Shown piece after piece: positions 25,632-33,988 of a stretch of 64,000 nt of DNA (position 1 is the first letter of the stretch; the number at the start of each line of letters is the position of its first letter). The stretch covers positions 150,452 through 214,451 of the forward strand of contig CAVRVW010000010.1 in NCBI GenBank assembly GCA_963724695.1, given 5' to 3'. Made by a program: the position numbers and the translations under genes. The notes under the pieces were generated by a model. It was not told the DNA's origin, did not search any database, and was given only the letters and a program-made list of their open reading frames with translations. This stretch comes from CAVQFD01 sp963724695. Lineage in GTDB: Bacteria > Acidobacteriota > Vicinamibacteria > Vicinamibacterales > CAVVIG01.

Positions 25632-26738
25632 CTAGACGAACGCCAGAATCGCGGCGGCGGCCTGGGCGGCTCCATCCACGTCGACCGCCCGAGAGGGCGC
25701 CGGCTGCGCAAGAACGGCGTCGACGGACGCGCGCCATCGCCCGGTCACGAGATCCTCGTGTTCGATGAACTGGCACCGCAGCAGGCGGGGCATCTCGGCC
25801 ACCATCACGTCCTGTTCGGCAAAGGATCCGCGCGAGGCATAGACGAGGGCGGTGCCGTTGGCGATGCACTCGGACACGATGCCGTAGCCGGGCTTGGTCA
25901 CCACGACGTCAGCCGCCGCGACCAGGTCTTCGTACAAGGCGCCGAGCGCCGCGAGCTCGTGGCGAGGGAAACACCGGAGCCGGGGCGTGTCGCCGACCGC
26001 CGCGGCTTCGTAGTCGGTGATGACCAGCGTGAAGCCGTTCGTCTCCGCCACGTGCCGGTAATCCAGGTCGAGGCCGTGTCCCCCGAACGACGCGAGCACG
26101 ATCGTGTCGTCGTCTGACAGGCGCAGCCGGCGCCGCGCATCGCCGCGCGTCAGCGCCGAGCGTCTCGCGATGAGCGCAATGTCTTTGGTGACGTGCGCCA
26201 TCGGGGCAAATCCGCCGTGCATGGGCAGCCGCAGGGCCAGCGTGGTCTGTTGATAGGCCCGCCTGATCGCCGGCAGCACGGCTGGCGCCAGCCGATCGAA
26301 TCCGGCCGTGTGCTCGTAGATCCAGTCCCACGTGAAGTTCGACACACTCACCGAAGGCACGCCGGCGCTGGCGGCTGCCGCAAATGCGAGCGGAGGAATG
26401 TCGCCCACGACCACGCGGGTCTGGTCGGACACGAGGCCGGCGGCCTCTTCGGCCACGCGACGGTCGAACTCCGCGTAGAACCGGGCCGCGTCGCTCGCGG
26501 TACGGGCCACGTCGATCCGGAGGCTGTCGAATTGGGCGACGCCGGTGTCGGTCACGGTGGGCTTCACCGTGACGTTCTCGAGGCCGTCGAACAACCAGGC
26601 CGGCGCCGACGTCTTCACGACGACCCGAAGGGCAGGCTGCTGCCTCGCGAGCGCGCGGATGACCTCGATGTCGCGCGTGGCGTGTCCGAACCCGTGGCCC
26701 GAGATGAAGAACGCGGCTACCACCAGCGGTGCGCCCAC
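25632..26738 (-). CDS. GT28-like glycosyltransferase (arabinokinase N-domain-like)
   Basis: A 368-residue GT-B-fold protein. The opening AAFFISGHGFGHATRDIEVI matches a family of bacterial UDP-glycosyltransferase-like proteins that also occurs as the N-terminal domain of plant L-arabinokinase. Later features: VVVGDIPPLAFAAAASAGVP, NFTWDWIYEH and a donor-site region VTKPGYGIVSECIANGTALV with FAEQDVMV, the GT28 C-domain pattern. The acceptor is unknown. Its start overlaps the 3' end of the outer-membrane protein gene by 22 bases, so it is the last gene of a four-gene minus-strand operon. Confidence 0.8.
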   Translation of the reverse strand: MGAPLVVAAFFISGHGFGHATRDIEVIRALARQQPALRVVVKTSAPAWLFDGLENVTVKPTVTDTGVAQFDSLRIDVARTASDAARFYAEFDRRVAEEAAGLVSDQTRVVVGDIPPLAFAAAASAGVPSVSVSNFTWDWIYEHTAGFDRLAPAVLPAIRRAYQQTTLALRLPMHGGFAPMAHVTKDIALIARRSALTRGDARRRLRLSDDDTIVLASFGGHGLDLDYRHVAETNGFTLVITDYEAAAVGDTPRLRCFPRHELAALGALYEDLVAAADVVVTKPGYGIVSECIANGTALVYASRGSFAEQDVMVAEMPRLLRCQFIEHEDLVTGRWRASVDAVLAQPAPSRAVDVDGAAQAAAAILAFV

Positions 26739-27796
26739 ACGACGGAGACGCCTGCCTGCTGATCCCAGGCCTGCCGCGTGTAGGGCTTGCGGCTCTGGAA
26801 GCTGCCCCGGAAGGTGATGTCGGTGTTGAGCCGGTACCCGAGGGTCGCTTCGGTCACATGCATCAGCGTTCGAGGTCCCACGGCAGCGGCGGTGCGAAGC
26901 GGCGGGGCGGACCCGCCCTCCTGCCTGGCGGCGACGAAGAAGCGCGGCGTCAGCGTCTGCTGTCCCTGGACGAACCAGCCGTAGGCGGTCTCCCTGCCGG
27001 CGATGGTCTGGAGGCGGTCACGCGTGACCTCGCCGCTCACCTTCGTGTAGCCAAACGCCCATTCACCTTCGACGTTCCAGAGGCTGACCAATCGGTCCTC
27101 CGGTGGCTTCCGCGTGGTCTCTTCCGACGTCGCGTACAGTCCCTGCGCAAACGCGAGCCCGAAGCGCAGGCCGACACGCGGGGTGATCCCGCCGCCGGCG
27201 ACCAGCACGGGCGTGGCCTTGGGGTTCGTGCCGCTGTTGTTGATCACGTACTGCCGGGTGGGCGCCGAGTTGACCACGGCGGCCCGGACGTCCCACCCGT
27301 CGGTCGAGATTGTCACCTGGCTGCCGAGAGGGTAGCTCGACGCAAGCGGTGTGACGCGGGGCGAGCCAGGATCGAACGTCGGCATGCTCTGGACGTAGCT
27401 GAAGTGCGGACCGATGACGGGGTTGACGCCGGGCCTGCTGTCGACCATGCCCAGGCCGATGGGCGACACGAGATAGCCTGCATCCACGCGGGTCGAGATT
27501 CGCCCGTTGCGCGTGTACTGCAGGGCTGCCTGATAAATCTCGTTGTCCCACTCCGGCGCCCGCGGCTGCCGGAACCAGGGCCTGATGTAGAACAGCCAGC
27601 CGTCCGCGAGCCGCACGACCGCCGTGACATCGATGACGATATTGGGCCGGTCCGAGGCGTTCTGCCCTTGGAACACATCGACGGCCACGGCGCTGTCGAG
27701 GCTGAAGCGAGCCAGCGTCTGCGCCTGTGCAGGGGCCGAACCGAGCGCGACGAAGAGACAGGCCGCGAGGACCGTCGCCCATGGCCTCCTACCCAC
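26717..27796 (-). CDS. Outer-membrane porin-like protein
   Basis: A protein of about 359 residues with an N-terminal signal (ATVLAACLFVALGSAPAQAQ) and a mature part dominated by amphipathic beta strands: DGWLFYIRPWFRQPRAPEWD, GRISTRVDAGYLVSPIGLGM, ATLGYRLNTDITFRGSFQSR and the final AGVSVVWAHRWW ending in aromatic residues. This suggests a 12- to 16-stranded barrel, similar to phosphate-selective or alginate-type porins, but no named family is recognisable. I prefer GTG 27796, overlapping the stop of the HD-GYP gene by eight bases. The frame extends further upstream but inside the preceding gene. Confidence 0.7.
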   Translation of the reverse strand: MGRRPWATVLAACLFVALGSAPAQAQTLARFSLDSAVAVDVFQGQNASDRPNIVIDVTAVVRLADGWLFYIRPWFRQPRAPEWDNEIYQAALQYTRNGRISTRVDAGYLVSPIGLGMVDSRPGVNPVIGPHFSYVQSMPTFDPGSPRVTPLASSYPLGSQVTISTDGWDVRAAVVNSAPTRQYVINNSGTNPKATPVLVAGGGITPRVGLRFGLAFAQGLYATSEETTRKPPEDRLVSLWNVEGEWAFGYTKVSGEVTRDRLQTIAGRETAYGWFVQGQQTLTPRFFVAARQEGGSAPPLRTAAAVGPRTLMHVTEATLGYRLNTDITFRGSFQSRKPYTRQAWDQQAGVSVVWAHRWW

Positions 27797-29472
27797 GGAC
27801 GGCCTGCAGCGGTGCCCCGCCTGTGTCGAACGTGGCGTGGGGAAGCGCGGTGGCCAGCGCGCCGACGATCTCCGCGTGATACTCCGTTCCGGCGCATCGC
27901 CACAGCTCACGCAGGGCGTCGGCCCCAGGCATCGCTCGCCGGTAGGCACGGGCGCTCGTCATCGCATCGTACGCATCGGCCACGTGCACCACGCGCGCCG
28001 CGAGCGGGATGTCGTCGCCGCGCAGCCCCTGTGGGTAGCCCCGGCCGTCAGGCCGCTCGTGGTGCAGCTCCACGATCGGGATGTGCGGCGCGAGAAACGG
28101 GACGGGCCGGAGAATCCGCGCGCCGAGGACGGGATGCTGCTTGATGATGTCGTATTCCTCGGCCGTCAAGGCGCCGGGCTTGCGCAGGACGTCGTCTGGA
28201 AGACCGATCTTGCCGATGTCGTGCAGCAGCGCGCCGAGCCGCAGCACTTCCAGGTCCTCGTCCGACAGCTTGAGCACACGGCCAATCGCCACCGAGATCA
28301 CGCTCACGCGTTCGGAGTGGCCGGCCGTGTAAGGATCGCGCGCATCCAGTGCGGCCGCCAGCGCGCGAATGGCGCCCGTGTACGCCGCTTCGGTCTGCGC
28401 TTCGGCGTCGGCCACCGACTGCATCATCGCGTTGAACGTGTCGGTCAGCACATCGAGCTCGCGGCTCGACCCGGTCCTCGGCAGCCGCCCCTCGACGTCA
28501 CGTGCGACGGCCATCGCTTGCAGCGATGCTGACAGCCGCCCGATGGGCTCGGTCAACTGGTGGGCGAGCCACACGCTGCCCAGCAACGCCAGGGCGGTGG
28601 CGCCGATGGCGATGAGCGCCAGGTTCCACATCGCCTCCCGTGTGGCCTGACCCGCCGATTGATCGACCGACCCCAGGGCGTAGAAGCTCGCACCGCCCAC
28701 CTGCACGAGTCGTCGATACGCGTAGGCCTCGCCGTCGAGATCGATCGAGCCGTCCACGGCGCCAGACCTGGCGATGGCGGCCTCGAACGCGCGCGCCGGT
28801 CCCGCCGCAAGGGTGCTCGCCAGGAGCAGGCCATCGCTCAGAATGGCGATGCTCGTTCGCGACAGCTCCGCAAGCGATTCGGCATACTCCTGATCCAGGC
28901 GCGTCGTCAGGTGCAGTGCGCCGATGGGCGCGTCGTTGATGGAGAGCGGAACCGCGACGACCCGGAAGGCGCGGCCCGGACATCTGCGCGACGCCGTCGT
29001 AGTGGTCCTGCGAGCTGCCGGCAAGCCGGATCGGCCGGCCCGCGGGCCACAGGTCGGCCGACGGTCCGGCGGAGGCGAGGACCGTGGCGGTCGCGTCCAC
29101 CAGCACGAACGCATCGACGTCTTCCACTCGCGCCGCGACCTTGTCGAGCTCGATCGAGATCGTGCTGAGCAACTGCTGGCGCCCGGCCTGGTCGATCGTC
29201 TTCGCCTCGGCGATGTACGTGTCCAGGGCGGCCTTGAGCGTCGGGCTCTCGGCCAGGTTGGCCGCCTGGGCTCTCAGCTCGCCCTGACGGCGGGTCTCGA
29301 GCGCGGCAAACAGCCGCTGGCTCGACTCGAGGTTGTCGACCACGGTCTGGCGCACCTGCTGACGCACGCTGACCATGACGACGACGAACACCGCGACGAG
29401 GAGCAGCGCGACGGTGACGAAGGTGACGGTCAGCGTCTTGCCGAGGAGTCGCGGGGGTTGACGTCCGGCCAC
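27789..29472 (-). CDS. HD-GYP cyclic-di-GMP phosphodiesterase with Cache-like sensor, frameshifted
   Basis: A membrane sensor of about 561 residues. Helix 1 (TVTFVTVALLLVAVFVVVM) and a periplasmic sensor with VRQTVVDNLESSQRLFAAL and later PIGALHLTTRLDQEYAESLA (double-Cache-like) are followed by helix 2 (MWNLALIAIGATALALLGSV), a HAMP-type linker (HQLTEPIGRLSASLQAMAV) and an HD-GYP domain: DPYTAGHSERVSVISVAIG, LGALLHDIGKIGLPDDVL and ELHHERPDGRGYPQGLRGD. HD-GYP domains hydrolyse c-di-GMP. One frame change near 28975-28990 joins the halves. It starts at GTG 29472, one base after the upstream stop. It may respond to the cupredoxin-like protein encoded just before it. Confidence 0.88.
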
Positions 29473-29473
29473 G

Positions 29474-30217
29474 TCAGTCCTCGACGGGCAGCGCGAGATC
29501 GACCGACACGCGAGCGCCGGGGCCGATCTCCACCGGGCTGGTCCGCTCGCCCACGCGTTCGTGCCAGCCGACCAGCGTGTAGCGGCCGGCGGGAACTCCG
29601 TCGAGGGTGAACGTCCCGTCGAGCTCCGGCACGGCGAAGTACGGATGGTCGAGCACCAGAATCGTCGCGCTCATGTGCGAGTGGATCTGGCAGTACACCT
29701 TGATCAGCCCGGGCTTGGTGAACTCGCGCACGCGTGTCTGATGCTGCGGGAACCGTCCCAGGTTGAAGGTGGCGGCGCTCGAGAGCGAGAAGACGTTGTG
29801 GAAGAACGGGTCGGCGTTCGGGAAACTCACCGACGATCCGCGCGTGATGGCCAGCACCCGCGGATGAAAGGCCTCGCTCTCCTGCCGGATTTCCTGCGTG
29901 GCCACCTGCAGCGGGCCTCGCGCGGTCACGCCCCGCAGATACACGATGACGTTGCGAATCTCTGGTCCCCCGGCGGGCGCCAGCCGGCCCACGCCGCGGG
30001 GCTGATACGCGTTGGCGGGCAGCGGCGTTCCGCGCACGCGGGTCGTGAGCCTGACGTTGCCCGTGACCGAGCCGCCGGCAGCGCTCTGCCCAAGCGCCAG
30101 CGGCGTCGTGAGCACCAGCGCTGCGAGGGTGAGGAGGGCGCCGCGGGCGGGCAGGCTTTGCCTGGCGGCCGGACGAGCGCCGTCGGGCCACCCGGGCCGT
30201 CCAGGGGTATGACTCAC
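29474..30217 (-). CDS. Secreted cupredoxin-like / plastocyanin-type protein
   Basis: A 247-residue exported protein starting at GTG 30217. A hydrophobic signal (LLTLAALVLTTPLALGQ) precedes a cupredoxin-type domain: VLAITRGSSVSFPNADPFFH NVFS followed by VREFTKPGLIKVYCQIHSHM, giving copper ligands His (FFHNV), Cys (CQIH) and His/Met (HSHM). A carboxypeptidase-regulatory-like beta sandwich (DGTFTLDGVPAGRYTLVGWH) closes the protein. Such proteins are often annotated as methylamine utilisation proteins; electron transfer or metal sensing is possible. A longer frame to 30433 has no good start. It heads the minus-strand operon with the HD-GYP sensor. Confidence 0.8.
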   Translation of the reverse strand: MSHTPGRPGWPDGARPAARQSLPARGALLTLAALVLTTPLALGQSAAGGSVTGNVRLTTRVRGTPLPANAYQPRGVGRLAPAGGPEIRNVIVYLRGVTARGPLQVATQEIRQESEAFHPRVLAITRGSSVSFPNADPFFHNVFSLSSAATFNLGRFPQHQTRVREFTKPGLIKVYCQIHSHMSATILVLDHPYFAVPELDGTFTLDGVPAGRYTLVGWHERVGERTSPVEIGPGARVSVDLALPVED

Positions 30218-30246
30218 ATTACAAGTGTCGGGTGTGGCTGCGCCGC

Positions 30247-30960
30247 TCAGTAGAGGTAGGGGACGACCCGCCAGCGCACTTCGGCCGAATATCTTGCGTA
30301 GGCGGTCCCGAACGTCCGGGCCAGAGAACGTTCCTCCCAGGGCACCGCCACAAGTACGTACGCCGTCGTCAGCACCGCGAAGGTCAGGCGATCCCCTGTA
30401 AGGTGTGGAGCGCCGAAGGTTACAAGGATCCAACCGAGGTAGAGCGGGTGGCGGACGAGACGGTAGGGGCCTGTTGTCACGAGGGCAGGCAGGGCAGGCA
30501 GGGCGGGCGAGGCAGGCGGGGCGGGTAGCGTCACTTGGCGGATACCGGCGAGCTCGAGGGCATCAATGGCGCGCACGGCCTGGACGATCAGCCACAGACC
30601 GGTCAGTTGAAGGGCGACGGCGGCCCAGCCGAACCACCCGTGCAGCCGGTAGAGCTCGCCGCCGACGGGCTGCCAGAGCCAGAGCATCGCGACCAGCAGC
30701 CCGCTGGCCACCCAGACGTACAGTGACCGAACGAGCGCCTCGGGCACCGCGCGCGCAACCCACGCTTTGACCCGATCGCGCGCGAACAGGCTGTGGTGCG
30801 CCGCGAAGAGGGTGACGAGTATCGCGTCGAGCACGATGGCGCGCCAGCTCATCTCAACATTGGCAGGCGACGACCACCCGACCAGGTACGTCCACCCGCA
30901 GAAGCTCAGCGACGCGACGAATGCCGCACCGCCGAGCCAGACGATCGTCCCGGGGAGCAT
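30247..30960 (-). CDS. NnrU/isoprenylcysteine methyltransferase-like membrane protein
   Basis: A 237-residue protein with five or six hydrophobic helices (TIVWLGGAAFVASLSFCGW, SLYVWVASGLLVAMLWLW). The C-terminal motif GPYRLVRHPLYLGWILVTFG followed by VPWEERSLARTFGTAYARY is the SAM-binding signature of isoprenylcysteine carboxyl methyltransferase (ICMT)-like enzymes. Between the halves lies PAPPASPALPALPALV, which is the translated complement of a G-rich nucleotide repeat (30484-30530), so the repeat has expanded inside a cytoplasmic loop. Start ATG 30960. It is divergent from the ketosynthase gene; a second ICMT-like gene lies on the other side (33455-33988). Confidence 0.82.
   Translation of the reverse strand: MLPGTIVWLGGAAFVASLSFCGWTYLVGWSSPANVEMSWRAIVLDAILVTLFAAHHSLFARDRVKAWVARAVPEALVRSLYVWVASGLLVAMLWLWQPVGGELYRLHGWFGWAAVALQLTGLWLIVQAVRAIDALELAGIRQVTLPAPPASPALPALPALVTTGPYRLVRHPLYLGWILVTFGAPHLTGDRLTFAVLTTAYVLVAVPWEERSLARTFGTAYARYSAEVRWRVVPYLY
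30484..30530. repeat. GGCAGGGCAGGCAGGGCGGG repeat inside a coding region
   Basis: Units GGGCAGGCAGGGCAGGCAGG and GGCGAGGCAGGCGGGGCGGG on the plus strand, antisense to the ICMT-like gene, where it encodes the Pro/Ala-rich loop. It belongs to the same family as the intergenic G-rich arrays. Confidence 0.8.
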
Positions 30961-30965
30961 TGCGG

Positions 30966-30987
30966 GTCGATTATCGCCATAATCGAC
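30966..30987. promoter_or_regulatory. Symmetric bidirectional promoter/operator
   Basis: A 9-bp perfect inverted repeat GTCGATTAT-CGCC-ATAATCGAC fills the 33-base gap between two divergent ATGs (30960 minus, 30994 plus). Each arm contains a -10-like hexamer in the outward direction: CATAAT (30978-30983) toward the ketosynthase and GATAAT toward the ICMT-like gene. Both are 9-12 bases from their start codons, so both transcripts would be almost leaderless. Confidence 0.7.
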
Positions 30988-30993
30988 AGCAGG

Positions 30994-32265
30994 ATGCGCA
31001 TCGCGATCAGTGGGATCGGCGTCGTGTCGCCGTTCGGCGCCGGCCGTCAGCGGTTCTGGGACCACGTGCGCGCCGGCTGCAGCGCCACGCGCGCGTTCGT
31101 CCCCGAGCCCGGGATGGACTTTCTCGATCTGCCGTGCCGCGTCGCTGCGCCCGTTCCCGAACTGACTGCCGCCGATCTCCCCGTCCTCGAGGGTGACGCC
31201 GGCCGCGATCCCAGGAACCGCGCCGATCCGAAGCGGTACTCGAGAGCGGCGCTCATCGCGGTGATCGCGGCACGCGAGGCGTGGGCCGACGCCGGACTTC
31301 GCATCGGCGAGCCCAACGCCGGCGTGGTCATCGGCAGCGGAGGCGGGGGCATCGATGTCGGCGAACGGCAGTACTACGACTTCTTCGTCGACCGCGGCCG
31401 CAAGGTCACGCCGTACGCCATTCCGATCTCGATTGTCGGGATGATGTCGAGCGAGGTCTCGATCTCGCTGCGTTTGAGAGGCGTGAGCCACGTGCTGTCG
31501 TGCGGGTGCACGAGCTCGACCGACGCCATCGGCTACGCGGCGGCGCTCATCCGGTCCGGCGAGGCGGAGGTCGTGCTGTCCGGGGGCGCCGACGCGTGCG
31601 TGACGCCCGGCATGTTGTTCGGTTTTGCGCGGATGCGCGCCGTGTCGACCGCGTACAACGATCGGCCCTCTATCGCGTCGCGGCCGTTCGACCGCGGCCG
31701 CGACGGCTTTGTCCTGGGTGAGGGCGCATGGATGGTCACCGTCGAGCGCGAGGACCGCGCACGCGCGCGCGGCGCGCGCATCTACGCCACCATCGATGGC
31801 TATGCGTCGACCTGCGACGCCTACCACCGCGTGCAGATGGCGCCCGACGGCGAGGAGATCGTCCGCGCCATGGCGCTGGCCGTCGAGCGTTCGGGCCGGC
31901 CGCTCGAGCAGATCGGCTACGTCAGCTATCACGGTACGTCCACGCAGCTGAACGACGCGGTCGAGTCGCGATCGGTCGCTCGGGTCTTCGGCGATCGGGC
32001 TGGCCGCCTCGCAGGCTCGTCGGTCAAGTCGATGATCGGACACCCTCAGGGCGCGAGCGGCGCCGCCGGAGTGGTCACCGCAGCGCTCGCGTTGACCGCC
32101 GGCGTTCTGCCGCCGACGATCAACCTCACCGATCCCGATCCGGCCTGCGATCTCGACTACGTGCCGAACCGGGCCCGATCGGCCTCGGTGGAGGCCGCCC
32201 TCTGCAACTGCCTGGGATTCGGGTCCAAGAACAGCGCTCTGGTGATCGGGAGACCCGACGCGTGA
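30994..32265 (+). CDS. Beta-ketoacyl-[ACP] synthase (KAS II-like)
   Basis: A 423-residue condensing enzyme. Start ATG 30994 (RIAISGIGVVSPFGAGRQR). The catalytic triad is present: Cys in HVLSCGCTSSTDAIGYAAAL, His in YVSYHGTSTQLNDAVE, and His in VKSMIGHPQGASGAAG; RPFDRGRDGFVLGEGAWMV is the family's second signature. The active-site context SCGCTSS differs from the ACSSS of FabF, so it probably serves a secondary lipid or polyketide path and not housekeeping fatty acid synthesis. It is coupled (GTGA) to the FAD oxidoreductase and divergent from an ICMT-like gene. No acyl carrier protein is visible. Confidence 0.88.
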   Translation: MRIAISGIGVVSPFGAGRQRFWDHVRAGCSATRAFVPEPGMDFLDLPCRVAAPVPELTAADLPVLEGDAGRDPRNRADPKRYSRAALIAVIAAREAWADAGLRIGEPNAGVVIGSGGGGIDVGERQYYDFFVDRGRKVTPYAIPISIVGMMSSEVSISLRLRGVSHVLSCGCTSSTDAIGYAAALIRSGEAEVVLSGGADACVTPGMLFGFARMRAVSTAYNDRPSIASRPFDRGRDGFVLGEGAWMVTVEREDRARARGARIYATIDGYASTCDAYHRVQMAPDGEEIVRAMALAVERSGRPLEQIGYVSYHGTSTQLNDAVESRSVARVFGDRAGRLAGSSVKSMIGHPQGASGAAGVVTAALALTAGVLPPTINLTDPDPACDLDYVPNRARSASVEAALCNCLGFGSKNSALVIGRPDA

Positions 32266-33461
32266 CCCAGCCGGCGGGTGCGGGCTCCCGGCGCCGGGGT
32301 CACGACGAAGTGACCGACGTCCTGGTCGTTGGCGCCGGCCCAGCCGGGGCCGTCGCTGCAACGGTCCTCGCCCGTGCCGGCGCGCGTGTGCGCGTGATCG
32401 ACCGCGACACCTTTCCACGCCACAAGCTGTGCGGCGACACGCTCAACCCCGGCACCCTGGCCATGCTGTCCCGTCTTGGTCTCGCCGGCATCGTCCTCGA
32501 GCGTGGTCTGCCGGTCGACGGCATGCGCGTGACGGGCGAAGGGGGCGTGGAGGTCGTCGGCCGCTACCCGGCGGGTCTGCAAGGCAGGGCGATCGTTCGT
32601 GCCGATCTGGATTCCGCCTTGCTCGACCAGGCAATCCAGGCGGGTGCCGCGTTCGAGCCGGGTGTGCGGGCGCTCCGTGCGATCGTCTCCGCCGACGCCC
32701 GCGTCGAGGGCGTCGTGGCGCGCGTCGCCGGACGAGACACGGAAATGCGCGCGCGCGTCACAGTCGCTGCCGACGGGCGACGATCGGCGGTCGCTATTGG
32801 GCTGGGTCTCGTCCGGCACCCGGAGGCCCCCAGGCGCTGGGCGATCGGCGGTTACTTCGAAGGCGTCGCCGGAATGACGGCCCTCGGCGAGATGCATGTC
32901 CGCCGCGGCGGCTACGTCGGCGTCGCGCCGGTCCCAGGTGGAACGACGAACGTGTGCCTTGTGACGCCGTGGGCGAGAGGTACCGCCTGGATGCGGGATC
33001 CGTCCGCTCATCTTCTGACGGCCGTGGCCTCCGATTCCGCGCTTCGCGATCGGTTTGCCGCCGCACGGCTGGTGTCGCCGCCGGCGGTCCTCGGCCCGCT
33101 GGCGGTCGACGCGCTCGACCGCGGATACGACGGCCTGCTCGTGGCGGGTGACGCCGCCGGTTTCATCGATCCGATGACCGGTGACGGCCTCCGCTTTGCC
33201 GTCCGCGGCGGCGAGCTCGCCGCCCTGACCGCGCTCAAGGCGCTCGCGAACGGCTGGCCCGGCGCGCGCGAACAGCTCGAGCGCCAGCGTCGCCAGGAGT
33301 TCGCGGGCAAGTGGCGCTTCAACCGTGCGCTGCGGGCGCTCGTGGCGTCACCCTTCGCGGTGGCCGGTGCGGCAGCGACGGCGCGCATCGCCCCCGGGGT
33401 GGTCCGCGCGCTGGTCGCCCGGGCCGGCGACTGCGATCTGGCCGTCTCGCGACCATGCTGA
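32262..33461 (+). CDS. FAD-dependent oxidoreductase, geranylgeranyl reductase family
   Basis: A 399-residue flavoprotein. The dinucleotide motif is DVLVVGAGPAGAVAATVLAR with acidic end RVRVIDRDTFPRHKLCGD (the CGD of geranylgeranyl reductase/halogenase-like enzymes), the middle RVTVAADGRRSAVA, and the FAD motif GLLVAGDAAGFIDPMTGDGL. GTG 32262 overlaps the ketosynthase stop by four bases; a second GTG (32310) directly before the Rossmann strand is equally possible. With a ketosynthase before and an ICMT-like methyltransferase after it, it likely reduces or hydroxylates a long-chain ketide or isoprenoid; this is inference. Confidence 0.87.
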   Translation: MTQPAGAGSRRRGHDEVTDVLVVGAGPAGAVAATVLARAGARVRVIDRDTFPRHKLCGDTLNPGTLAMLSRLGLAGIVLERGLPVDGMRVTGEGGVEVVGRYPAGLQGRAIVRADLDSALLDQAIQAGAAFEPGVRALRAIVSADARVEGVVARVAGRDTEMRARVTVAADGRRSAVAIGLGLVRHPEAPRRWAIGGYFEGVAGMTALGEMHVRRGGYVGVAPVPGGTTNVCLVTPWARGTAWMRDPSAHLLTAVASDSALRDRFAAARLVSPPAVLGPLAVDALDRGYDGLLVAGDAAGFIDPMTGDGLRFAVRGGELAALTALKALANGWPGAREQLERQRRQEFAGKWRFNRALRALVASPFAVAGAAATARIAPGVVRALVARAGDCDLAVSRPC

Positions 33462-33988
33462 CGCTGGCCACGATCGCGCTGGTCTTCGTGCCGATGGGCA
33501 TCGAGGCGAGCCGTGCGGCCGCAAACGAGCGCACTCAGCTGGCACGGGGAGGCATCGAGCCGGACGGCGACGTCTACCGGACGATGCGGTGGGCGTATCC
33601 CGCCGCGTTCCTCGCGATGATCGCCGAGGGCGCGTGGCGCGCGGACGCGCCCTTCATCGTGCCGGGGGCCGCGCTGTTCGCGATCGCCAAGGCGCTCAAG
33701 TGGTGGGCCATCCTCTCCCTCGGCCCGTTCTGGACCTTCCGCGTGATCGTCGTCCGTGGTGCGTCGCTCGTCCGGTCAGGCCCGTACCGCTGGATGCGCC
33801 ATCCAAACTACCTGGCGGTTTTCGGAGAGCTGGCCGGCGTCGCGCTCGTGACCGGAGCGCGCGTGGCCGGTCCGGTCGCGACGGCGCTGTTCACCCTTCT
33901 GATGCTGAAGCGGCTCGCGGTCGAGAACCGCGCCCTCGGTGATATACTCGCGCCCGCTCCATCCTCTCAGCCTCGCCATCGCGCATGA
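33455..33988 (+). CDS. Isoprenylcysteine carboxyl methyltransferase-like protein
   Basis: A 177-residue membrane protein with about five helices (LTLATIALVFVPMGIEASRA, FIVPGAALFAIAKALKWWAI). The motif RSGPYRWMRHPNYLAVFGEL followed by VENRALGD is the conserved SAM- and substrate-binding region of ICMT-like enzymes. In type III polyketide clusters such proteins O-methylate alkylpyrones or alkylresorcinols; a similar role with the neighbouring ketosynthase and FAD enzyme is plausible. It overlaps the previous gene by seven bases and the next by four. Confidence 0.83.
   Translation: MLTLATIALVFVPMGIEASRAAANERTQLARGGIEPDGDVYRTMRWAYPAAFLAMIAEGAWRADAPFIVPGAALFAIAKALKWWAILSLGPFWTFRVIVVRGASLVRSGPYRWMRHPNYLAVFGELAGVALVTGARVAGPVATALFTLLMLKRLAVENRALGDILAPAPSSQPRHRA

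Noticed and set aside
26729..28144. Plus-strand frame of 471 residues opposite porin and HD-GYP genes
   Set aside because: No domain pattern, and it covers the ends of two well-supported genes.
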